NCBI GenBank assembly: GCA_033182465.1
Contig: CP137322.1
Location: 2,710,213-2,774,212, forward strand
Length of the DNA stretch: 64,000 bases
Source: Sanghuangporus weigelae
Taxonomy: Eukaryota; Basidiomycota; Agaricomycetes; Hymenochaetales; Hymenochaetaceae
Direction: 5' to 3'
The position numbers and the translations under genes were made by a program. Below, in pieces: positions 1 to 10,395 of this stretch. The notes below the pieces were generated by a model. It was not told the DNA's origin, did not search any database, and was given only the letters and a program-made list of their open reading frames with translations. Every line of letters starts with the position of its first letter. Positions within the stretch are counted from its first letter, which is position 1.

Positions 1-889
1 CGCTGAGCCTCGGCGAGAGAGCAGTAATAGATAAAGTCGCAGAGATATCGCCCGGCATTTGTGCTTGCTTGCACCGCCTGCAAGTTTTTTTTTCAAGGTC
101 TAAGTGACAGAAACAGCGGAACCTGACGATACCCACATCTACACCCGAGTCTCGCAATTCCTGAACCAACGCATCGACATCAATATCAGTCTTGAGTTCT
201 TCCGCGAACGACTCGTAACCCTGGGCGAATCCGCGGACGCTCTCGTCCTTCGTCCCGAGCGTCACCCGCCCCCGTTCAAATACTTCTGCAGTATCCAAAC
301 CTCCCGCCTTCTTGTCTTTGTCGCCCCGCTCGTCATTCTCATGGACCACAGGCGCATATTTCTTGTCGACGTCCGGCACGTTGTATCCAAGCTTATGTCC
401 GAGCTTCTCTACGCGCAGATTCCCTGTCATGCCTGCACCAACGTGCAATATGAGGTCGTAACCGTCTGCCGGGGGATCAGGACCGATCGGAAACGACTCC
501 AGCTCCGGGTCGTCATTTAAAGGCGAAGGTAGGAGAGGTGGCCGAGTATGTAACTTTGGCACTATCGAGAGGACGCCGTCGTAGGTGACAGGCACCAAAA
601 GCGAAGTGATATGTATTGGCCGAACATCGTCAGGGTCCGTGAGGACTTGCTGATTTTCAAGCTTGACTGGCTCTGATGGACTTGAAGCCTCTAGAAGGAC
701 GTTGTGCAAAGGGCGTGCTGCGAGCCAAGACGGGTTTATTTTGTAGTTGGCAAATGGCTAGTTTTGATCGTTGTGTCAGATAAACGTTTGATTGAAATGG
801 CATCTCGATCTTGCCTCGAATCCAGTAATGAGCACACGGATTGCATCCTTGTGGACACCGTCAGACACGACGAGTGGAATGTGAGGCAT
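1..889 (-). CDS. Pyroglutamyl-peptidase I (peptidase C15), 5' part; runs off the left edge
   Basis: This cysteine peptidase removes N-terminal pyroglutamate from peptides in the cytosol. Exons read on the minus strand are 889-815, 756-128 and 77-1. The first exon ends in VLITGFE and joins PFANYKINPSWLAARPLHN, which together form the family N-terminus (GFxPF...NPSWLA). The second exon carries YDLILHVGAG and LGYNVPD, and the third carries AGRYLCDFIYY, where the Cys is the family nucleophile. The catalytic His region lies beyond position 1, so the C-terminus is missing only because of the window edge. The start is the ATG at 889, which puts the glycine-rich N-terminal motif at the usual distance. 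The first intron (814-757) appears to use a GC donor (GAG|GCAAGA) with an AG acceptor; the second (127-78) is GT-AG. Reading phase is kept across both joins. I am confident of the family. Confidence 0.88.
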
Positions 890-2311
890 GTCGGTAATGG
901 CCTATGGCCAACGTCCATGCCGTGGTGAAGTTGAAGCGGATCATGCCGCGGTCGTAATAACATCACACGAAAAAAACTCAAATTTTCATGGCAAACTAGG
1001 CCTTCTACAACAAATCAGACTAAAATTACAGTAACAGAAATAATAAAGAAAAGAAATCCATCAGACAAACACTGCTCTCGCTGGTTCGCTCACCCAACAC
1101 CCACGGAGGGATGTAATAGCAAGACCAACCAAACGTCCTCGAGCCCGACGCTGGAAAGCAGACAGGCATAGTTCTCAGTGTGACGAGGCAGCGCGGATGT
1201 CATCTACTGGATTTGAAGAGTGTGGCATGTGTAAACATGCGAGACTCGAGTTAGCACCTATACGATAGATCCTAGCTGAGTATAGTCTGAGGGTTTCAAA
1301 ATCGCACTCTGCAGGCTTTATATACCTCTCGCGTCCGTGGTCCGTGCGTCGTGTGATATAGATACCAGAAAAGGTAAGTAGATCGACGCCATTCATCAAC
1401 AGTATATGCAAACGTGAGTCGTGGGAGCCTTGATCCCTACCTAAGTGTTCGCTGAGATAAATAAATACAGGCATTTACTGGTCCTTTGAACACCCAATAC
1501 AGATCCACTCGTACACAACACCACAAACATTAAAAAAAAATCTAATTACATATCTGAGTAGTCTGCTATGGAGGCTACATGCTGAAAATTTTTTGAGCTG
1601 TAAAATGTGCAGGAAAAATTAAATTGTGCGTGTGAAAAAAGTAGGGTAAGTCACGAAATTAACTCCTTTAAAAGAACACCTTGTGACATAACTGTCACGC
1701 TAGTGCATGTATTAGATGAGATCCGCCCGATTACATAATAATGTTGATAAGTCTGCCTGTCACGCTTTTCAAGTCACCTTTATTGTATGCCTTATATTAA
1801 TTCATTAGATAGCTCTTTCGCCACAAAAACTAGGCTGCATGTACTTACAGTAGTGGAGTACTAATATATCTGCTTTTGAGCCATGCTCAAAGCATGAATG
1901 AATACCAAAATGTATCTGATTCATTGTTTCTCATTGAGTTTCACTGAAATTCAGCAGTAAATAATTTCTCTCTATTTAACGGGTCATAGTAATTTGCTGA
2001 AATTTCTCAGCATGACTCATGTGTATTCTGTCCACCCATGATAAAAATTTTAAGTTGCAAATCGGAGGTTTGAGTGAGCAAATGTAGGGTGTTCAAAGGA
2101 AGGGTACTGTTTAAATGTAGAATAGAAATCATGTGATCTGAGCCGCTACGAGCCGTGGTTACCACATACCAAAATGGGAGACGCGTGTTTCGGTTCTGTC
2201 TGTCGAGGTTGTCGCGTCTCTCCTCACTGCATAGAGCTGCTCTATATCGTATAGACACGTCCGACGGCGTCGACTGCCCACTAGACAGCGCTTAGTGGAC
2301 ACACGGATAGG
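890..2311. other. Intergenic region with no supported gene
   Basis: About 1.4 kb between two divergently oriented genes, AT-rich between about 1480 and 2000. The open frames here are short and show no family motif. It presumably contains the promoters of the C15 peptidase (leftward) and the CANIN-like gene (rightward), but I see no diagnostic element. Confidence 0.5.
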
Positions 2312-5300
2312 ATGGCGAAGGCTCGGTGGTCGATGATAGAAAATAACTACAAAGTGACCGATTTCTTCGCTCAACAGCCGAACTCTTCTTGCCGCGCTCC
2401 GCCATCGTCAGCTCCGGGCTTGAACAGTGCCGCAAAGCAGCTAGGCAAACAAGAGCAGAGGAAAATTACCTTTTCACAGACTCAACCATCAACTAAGTCA
2501 TTCACCAGGCCTCAATCATCGCCTCTCCGATCCGTAAGAAAGGAGAACGCACCTCCATCGACACTTCCTCCTCATTCAAGCATGTGCCCTCCGCTTCCGC
2601 CTGACCGCGAGATCGCCTACATCTCTTCTTCCTCTGACGCCCCATCGCACATATCAATCTCTAGTAAATCCACGGCTTTGACTGACAACAGCGTTGTCGA
2701 AGTGGTACCTCCTGTCAAGCAGGATCGTCGGCATCTTCGAACATACGGCGTCGCCTCCTCTTCTTCCTCTCTTCTTCCCACGCAAAGGAGATGCAGTCCT
2801 AGATTGCAGGCCCCAATCGGCCGCTCAAACCGTGTAGGCAAACAAATTACTGTATCTCAGGCGCGAAAGCCTACAAGGAAGAGGAAGAAGCCAGAGGGTG
2901 TGCAGTCGGACGACGGGGACGTGATCGATCTCGAGGCTATGGAGGAGGTTATAGTCGTGTCTACAAAGCCGGCGCGTATTGACGTAAGTCGTTACCTTTG
3001 TCCTTCCCGGTAGTCAAACTCATGCTCTTTCCAGCTCGTGACACCTGAGCCTTCTGTCCACTCGCGACCATCAGCTTCACGAAAACGTGCGTGCCTAAAC
3101 TCTGCGGGCTCACCGGATATGTCTTCGAATACTGTGGAGGTCATACCATCGTCTCAATCAGATGAACGAGAGCTGAATATACCCAAGGAATCTCGCAAGA
3201 ATCTTCGAGACATAAAAGAAAGTGTTCGGGAATGGCAGCTCAGCTCGTCACAATCCAATGTTCCCCCTTCTAGCGATGCTTCTGATGGAACTGACGAGAA
3301 CTTCAGCATGGATGTGGACGATCTCGACTTGGTGTATCCTCTGAGCTCGCTTGGACCACGGGAAAGGTCAGTGACTCCGGTATCTTCAAGCAGGACAACC
3401 AAGGTCTCGTTGCAGAAGACACCGCGAAAGAATTCGCCTCTACAAATGCCCACAAAGACATCATCAATTTGGAGGTCTAATGTTTCAGTCGGCGTGGAGC
3501 AATTCGAGATACCATCCGGCTCCAAGTCGCCTTCACCGATGCTGGGTTCAATAGCTTCTTCCCTAACGAAGGTGGCGACACCCGTGAAGGGGTCTTCTCG
3601 CAAGAAGAGTGAGACGCCGAGAAGTTCTCCAGGCAAGACTCCTCATATAGATGGAGTTGTTTCTCCTGGCACATCCTTTCCATGCACAGCAGGAGCGCTA
3701 GTGGATATGGATGTCCTACTTCTCAGTCAGAAAGAGAAGACTGTGGCCATTGTTGAGCGCATCAAAGAAGATGCTCGGGCTAAAGCAATGGCCATGCCTG
3801 ATGAAGATTCGATCATCCTTGGTTCTTTGGATGACAGCGACAGCGAGCTTGGTAGTCCGTCGAATATTTTCTCGGAACTCACAAAGGATAGGAAGTACGC
3901 ATTTCATATCTCTTCTCTATGTGATTTTAATCTGATAACATGAACATCAGCCCTTGCAAGGCAACAGGAGAATCCGCAAATTCAAAGACATCTGATGGAG
4001 CTCTTTATGATGACCATAGCTCTCCACTCACGGACATTGACGAGCTAGAGGATCAGGTGAATCTAAAGAGGTGTTCACGAAGGACCAGTCGACGATCAGT
4101 GTCACCATCATGTTCTTCATCAACCACTACGAGGACTCGCAGAGCGCCAACTAATTTGCCAACTACGTTTACGAGTTCTACCAATGCGCTTCCAAGGAAG
4201 CGGGTCAATCCGTTTGCGAAGCTGCTTAAGGAAAGGGCTCGTCGGGATAGGTACACGAAGATCATATCGAGTCCGGAATTAGAAGACGACGTTAATCTCT
4301 CTGATGCTGCGGAAGGATTTACGAACGGCGCTTCTGGACCAGGTTCGCAGCTACGCCGAGAGAATAGCGATGAAGGTGACTTCGAGACGGTGGTTCGCAA
4401 AGCTGACAAACGCAAGCTGTTCGGTGAAGAGGACAATGGTGTAGTCGGAAAGATTCTTGAGGACGATTGTAAGGATAGAGGTAAGGGTAACGCCGTAGCC
4501 GCGAAGCCCGGAGTTCCTTTCTGGGTACCTCTTTCGGAAGAAGTAAAGCGAGTTAATCTTGCCATGGTCGGTCTCCCGCGGCTCGAAATCAACCTTGAAG
4601 ACCCTTCTTTGAATCTGCTTCAAGAGCTTGTTGATTTGGCAGGTCAGTATCTGTGTGTCCGCGTCGATACTCTCAATATTCACTACTTTACAGATATAGA
4701 TGGGGCCGCTGTTGTTTTGCAATCAGGCTTGATCAGCTTTGAGGATGCTGGTTTTATGGAATGGTTATTTGAGGTAGCCATCTGCACTAGCGGAAGCCTG
4801 GCGATTTCAGCCCACGCTGTCCTGAAGCACATTTGCGAGTCTCGATCTCAGGAGAGTCGGGCGGTCGGCATCTCCATCACCCCTGTTCTGAAGGCTTTAT
4901 CAAAGCTCGGTGCGAGCCGCGATTTCCTGGATGCTCTTCACCTAGAGGCAACGTCTTGTGATCGGTTAGCTCTTCCTGACGCTCTGCGTTCTGAGGCGCT
5001 TTGGAGGCTTTCCGAAATTATACTGAGCCTCGCCTCAGAAGACCTATTACATGTCGAAGACGTCCCAGTTTACTTTGCGCTATTTGTCGCAATTGGAATG
5101 GACATCAAGACAGATATCAATCTGAGGCTTAGTATCAAACGTTCTCTCAACTGTCTCATCAATGCATATTGCGGAGATTTCTCTGCTGAAAGGGGGGAAA
5201 TGGTAAGCTTGGAATCTTTGTTCTCAATCAATCGCTCAAAAGAGAAATCACTTTACCAGGAGGTGGAGATCTGCTCAAAAATCATGGCGCTCACTTCCGA

Positions 5301-5988
5301 TTTGAGCGCGGCGAATAGAGAGTACCTTTTGTCGTTTGTTGACGGCGATAATCCCGTTGCAAGACGAGTCGGACAATGGGTAGCTTTTGCCATGCTAACC
5401 GGCGATTATGGTGCACGATTGGTAGGCAAATCATCGCGACCCGTGAAATCTATTCTAATGTCTTTCGCCCTAGGCAAGAGAACTTGTTGTTGGCCCTCCC
5501 TCGCTTGCAGATGTGATTGCTCTGCTCGATACCCGTTTGGACTCTGGCTTGCGTTCCGACCATTTCAGTATAAGCCGCAATTCGGAACATTTCGATTCCT
5601 TAGACTATGCTGCGCTGGGACATCATGTTGAGGTCCTGGGTCGCGTGCTGATGAATGTTCCTCAGTACGTACTGGCCGAGAAGGCAGAAGCTCGTGCAGC
5701 ACGAGATAGTGAAGATTCCCCACGGCGCCATAGTAAGGTGTTGTCCAAGTTGGAGATTATCAAAGGGTTACTTGAGCGTCTGGGTAACAATATCGGTATG
5801 ATTCCTTACTAGCCATCCACAACGAAATACTCATTGTTCTCTGCGTAGCTGATACGCGTGCTGCTCATCTGGACAGGTCGCAAACCAAAGCAGTGATCCA
5901 ACAGTTAGCGATGCGGATCGACTACCAACGCAAGGCTGCGTACGAAAAACCCAAAATAAATAACTTCTTTAGACGCACGTTTACTTAG
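2312..5988 (+). CDS. CANIN/SLF2-like (Nse6-type) SMC5/6-associated protein
   Basis: Five exons (2312-2983, 3035-3894, 3951-5421, 5474-5795, 5849-5988) join in phase to a protein of 1154 aa. The introns are 51-56 nt with GT-AG ends. The first ~650 residues are Ser/Pro/basic-rich and probably disordered. The part from about residue 700 (around LNLLQELVDLAG and GFMEWLFEVA) is a helical repeat-like fold resembling the CANIN domain of SLF2/FAM178 and fungal Nse6-type proteins, which help recruit the SMC5/6 DNA-repair complex. That assignment is by recalled similarity only. Both termini carry a [VI]xxFF peptide: NYKVTDFF near residue 15 and PKINNFF about 6 residues from the end. Both resemble a PCNA-interacting box without its Gln. 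A nuclear DNA-repair role is inferred. The start is the first in-frame ATG, and it keeps the N-terminal FF motif. Confidence 0.62.
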
Positions 5989-6295
5989 TGCAGACTCTCA
6001 TTGCATTGCAAATTCGTGTCGATTTCAGTTGCCAATGCAAATGATTATTACATTCGTTTCGAATTCTTTTCTCGGTGCATCCCTCACTTTTCTTTTTTTC
6101 TTTCTTTCTTTTTGACGTTAACCAGTAATAATTTGGCCTCTGTATGATAGATTTGAACGCCTTCATGTAGATACTTGCAATTTCTGTAGAAGTAGACGAT
6201 TTCTGTTCTGTTCGCGTAATGTCACAGAATGTCACAGAGCTCAGCTCTCTCGCGCGCGCGACCCGACAGTCGGTCCTGACGGCGTCGCTGCGACA

Positions 6296-9200
6296 ATGGA
6301 AAAGGTATCGCCCTGTGTTGTCGGCGACGGCTTACCGACTTGGTTTGTTCGAGGTCGGGCGCGCCGCCACCGATCTCTGCCAATCTTGATTCTCTCACTT
6401 GCTGCACTCTTTGTCCTCGGTACTCACATTCACCTCACCTCGTCGTCTCGACAACATCGTGGCGTGCACATCCCCATCGATGCAGAACAGATCCAAGCGC
6501 GCTGTAAAAACCTCAGATATAAGCCAGGACCCCCGCCAGATTTCGGAAAGAGGATCGCCTCAGACCGATTTGTGCCGGGAACGAAGTCTGTACTGATCAG
6601 GAACGGCACGATTTGGACTGGTCAAGCGGATGGCCAAGAAATAATCAAAGGCGATATTTTGCTCGACAAAGGACTTATACAAGCTGTTGGTCTTATTAAC
6701 TATGAAGTCGCCAACATCTTGCACGATGATTTGACGATTGTCGACGCCAATGGAGCATGGGTATCGCCTGGGTGCGCACTCAATCTTATTTCATTTACAC
6801 AACAATTCCTGAATGGTGCGATTTTCACACAAAGCATAATCGACCTCCATTCGCACATCGGCGATGACCCAGCACCAGAGCTTTCCGGTGCTGAAGACGA
6901 TAATTCTTTGAAGGGTGTTGTGCAGCCTTGGCTGCGAGCTCTCGATGGTTTGAATACCCACGACGATGCTTACCACTTGTCCATCTCTGGTGGAACGACA
7001 ACTTCGTTGGTCCTCCCTGGATCCGCTAATGGGATTGGTCTGTCTTACCCTATCAGGCTTTATCTGCGTTTCTCATTCTTGTTGCTAGGTGGTCAGGGTT
7101 TCGTTATCAAATTACGTGACACCTTGGAACGTACGCCGACGTCCAGGCTTCTTGAAGCTCCGTTCACGCTGAATAGATCGGATTCCATCGACTGGTCCCT
7201 TCCTCCACGATGGAGACAGATGAAGTAGTTTCCATTCTCTTTCACTATCTCAAAATCGGAACTAATGACCTATTAGACATGCCTGTGGGGAGAATCCACG
7301 TCGCGTATACGGAAATACACGCATGGATAATATATGGGCCTTTCGTGAGATTTACGATAAAGCACGACAAATAAAGGAGAAACAGGATGAGTACTGTACA
7401 AAGGTCTTAAGTGACAATTGGGAAGGGCTTGGTGCTTTCCCTGACGGGCTCCAATACGAGGCTCTAGTTGATGTTCTTCGCGGCCGAGTGAAGGTCCATG
7501 TACATTGCTATGAAGCAGTCGATTTGGATGATATAGTCCGGGTGAGCTATCTATCGTTCGTGGGGATGTCTCTCTTCTGACGACCTCATCAGCTGACAAA
7601 CGAATTCAAATTCCCCATCGCTGCTTTCCATCACGCTCACGAAACGTACCTCGTCCCTGACCTCATCAAAAAGGCCTACGGTATACATCCTGGTTCGGGT
7701 TCTAATCGTCATAGCGCTCACAACATCAGCAGGTCATATACCTGGCTCTGCTTTGTTTGCCACTCAAGCCCGATACAAGCGTGAAGCCTACCGAGGATCC
7801 GAGTTCGCGCCACGTATTCTGGCCGAACATGGTATCTCAGTGGCTATGAAGGTATCTCTCTCTACATTCGTAATAATAATGGTATTGTGCTAAATCAATT
7901 CACCATTAGAGTGATCGTATGTATTTCACGGAGAAAGTGAAGTAGTGGCTAATACTGTTCTGTTCATAGATCCCGTTCTTAACTCCCGTTATCTTTTGTA
8001 TGAGGCTCAGCAGGCGCATTATTATGGTCTCTCGGCCAATCTCGCACTTGCAGCGGTCACTACGACACCTGCCAAGTTGATGGGCCTCGATCACCGTATT
8101 GGCTCCATCAGGGAAGGTTATGATGCGGATATCGTGATTTGGGATTCCCATCCGCTAGCGATTGGAGCAACACCTAAGCAGGTCTTTATTGATGGAGTCG
8201 CTCAGCTTGAGCACCCAATCAACATTGAAAAACCTGATAGCTTCCAAGAAGTGCCCAAGACGCCTAACTTCGATAAGGAAGCCGCCGATGCCGTCAAGTT
8301 CGAAGGCTTGCCTCCACTGACTCCGAAGAAGTCGGATTCCAATAAAGTGGTCTTCATAAACGTTAGGAATGTGGCTCTTCGTACAGACCAAGGAAGTCCG
8401 TTTGCGGAAGTCAGATCATTCCAAGCTCAAGGTGGTGCTCTTGGAATCTTCGTAGTGCAGGAAGGCAAGCCTGTATGCTCAGGCTTGCAGAACGCATGCA
8501 CAGCCTTTCTCGGGGTCCCGGAAACAAATATTATAGACCTCAAAGGGGGCGCAATTTCGCCTGGACTGCTTTCTTACGGAGCCCCTTTAGGACTCGAAGA
8601 AATTGAAGGGGAGAGTTCCACATCGGATGGATATGTATATGATCCATTATCGAAGGATGTTCCTCACATCGTTGGCGGCGATGGAACCGTGATCCATGCA
8701 GCAGACGGTCTACGTTTTGCGACACGAGATGCTTAGTATGTTATTTGATTTTGTTATGGAATCACATTCTTATATTATGATTTAGCTTGGCCTATCGCGC
8801 AGGTGTAACAGTCGGCGTCAGTGCGCCCAAGACTCGTAGCTTCTTGTCGGGACTTGGCACAGCATTTAGTCTGGGTGCTGCTCATAAGCTGGAGATGGGC
8901 GCTCTTGTGCAAGAGACTACCGCACTTCACGTAACCATCGGGCATCTAGGAACTGCGCCTAGTATAAGTACTCAGGTTGCGACGTTGCGTCGATTACTAC
9001 TACAAGGTGGCGAGGGCGAGCTTGGATCGTCATTCATGGACGTCGCAGACGTGCGTAATCTTGTTCCCTTTTATCGATCAGTTTGATAGAAGCGTCATTT
9101 CTCCAGGGAAAGCGTACACTCGTGATTGAAGCACAGAGCGCAGACCTTATCTCAACTTTATTGATGCTAAAGGAAGAAGTAGAGCGACAGAAAAGCACAG

Positions 9201-9763
9201 CGATAAAAGTAACTGTTGTCGGAGGCGCCGAGGCTCATCTCCTTGCCGAGGAATTAGCCAAGGCTAATGTCGGTGTTGTGCTCATACCATCGCGGCCCTT
9301 CCCTTATACATGGGCACATCGTAGGATGTAGGTCGTTCTGGTGCATCTGCCTTCAGTCTTCGGGCTGATTCGATCATGTCACTGCAGATTGCCAGGGCCT
9401 CCGTTATCTGAACACAGTGCGATATCATTGTTACTCAGTCATAATGTGACGGTTGGCATTGGGATCGAGGAATCATGGAGTGCGCGAAACACGCGTTTCG
9501 ATGCAGCCTGGGCACGTCCAATCTGATACCTTCTGATAGCTAGCGTGTTTACCTTTTCATAGGCTGCCTTGGAGACTGTTGGAGACAACTCGAGAGCTGA
9601 AGCCCTTGCGCTCGCTTCCAGAAATCTTGAGAAGCTACTCGGTCTTGAGGTCGACGCAGATTTGGCAGACTTGGTCGTCACGGAAGCAGGCGGCATTTTT
9701 GACTTTGAGAGCAAGGTCGTAGGGATCATATCTCCCAGAAAAGGAGCCGTTGACCTTTTCTGA
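6296..9763 (+). CDS. Membrane-anchored amidohydrolase (imidazolonepropionase-like metal-dependent hydrolase)
   Basis: Twelve exons: 6296-6771, 6835-7037, 7089-7224, 7277-7541, 7593-7680, 7730-7851, 7910-7916, 7970-8735, 8786-9050, 9107-9327, 9388-9511, 9563-9763. Together they give about 957 aa. Residues ~28-45 form one hydrophobic segment after a basic stretch, suggesting a type II anchor with the enzyme on the lumenal or outer side. Metal-site motifs include IDLHSHIGDD (first His pair, split by intron 1), AFHHAHE, and SDHP, whose SD and part of the His codon lie in a 7-nt microexon (7910-7916). A second degenerate hydrolase half follows (RNVALRTDQ onward, then PGPPLSEHSAI). Substrate is unknown. 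Intron 6 has a tandem NAGNAG acceptor (7727-7732). The last intron is best explained by a GC donor at 9512. Large two-part proteins of this type occur widely in agaricomycetes as annotated amidohydrolases. Confidence 0.82.
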
Positions 9764-10395
9764 TGGGTGGTTGGTTCATACTTTGTTATTGCTGTCCATC
9801 TCCTTATAAAATATATAAATTTTGAATACGGCCAAATGAAACCGAGAATATTATACTTCAAGTTTGTCTCCTGCATGCACAGCAATAAGGGGACCACAAA
9901 TCAGATTAACGTCATTAATATTTCCATAGTGGAATGCAGAGTAATGTTGTACAATGGATGAAGAAAGCACGTCTAGCAATCAATGCAAGAATAACAGTGA
10001 AACGAAATAATGAGCGTGTTGTTTCTTGGGAGGCAATTGCACAAAAATGTAGCTATGGTATTGATATGTATGCCAAAAGCGCAGAATTTAGCTAGAAGAC
10101 AGGTTGTGTCATATTTGCATGTGTAGGTGAGCGAGGGGATCTGAGCTGGTAACCAATAGAAGAATAGAAAAATAGAAGTTGTATACTATGAATGATATGA
10201 CTAGTTTCCGTAATGATGCTATAACTGTTGCGATGACGGATGAGTAGTTGACAGAATGCTGAGAGTCATGTACGATATGAATGCTGGGCAAAGGGTGGTG
10301 CGTGCGTGCATTGTTCGTCAAACAGGTCTGTAAGCGTATGATAGCAGAGATCGAGAAAAGACTAGAAAGCACGAATGGAAAAGCGAAACGGGTGA
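9764..10395. other. Convergent intergenic region
   Basis: 632 bp between two convergent genes, AT-rich and probably holding both 3' untranslated regions. No coding or repeat structure recognised. Confidence 0.5.

Noticed and set aside
736-981. Minus-strand frame of 81 aa overlapping the peptidase start
   Set aside because: It runs in another frame across the GC-AG intron and exon 1 of the C15 peptidase and has no motif.
2617-2841. Minus-strand frame opposite the CANIN-like gene
   Set aside because: Antisense shadow of a Ser-rich coding exon.
4053-4592. 179-aa minus-strand frame
   Set aside because: Antisense of exon 3 of the CANIN-like gene; Ser/Leu/Arg-rich composition typical of a shadow frame.
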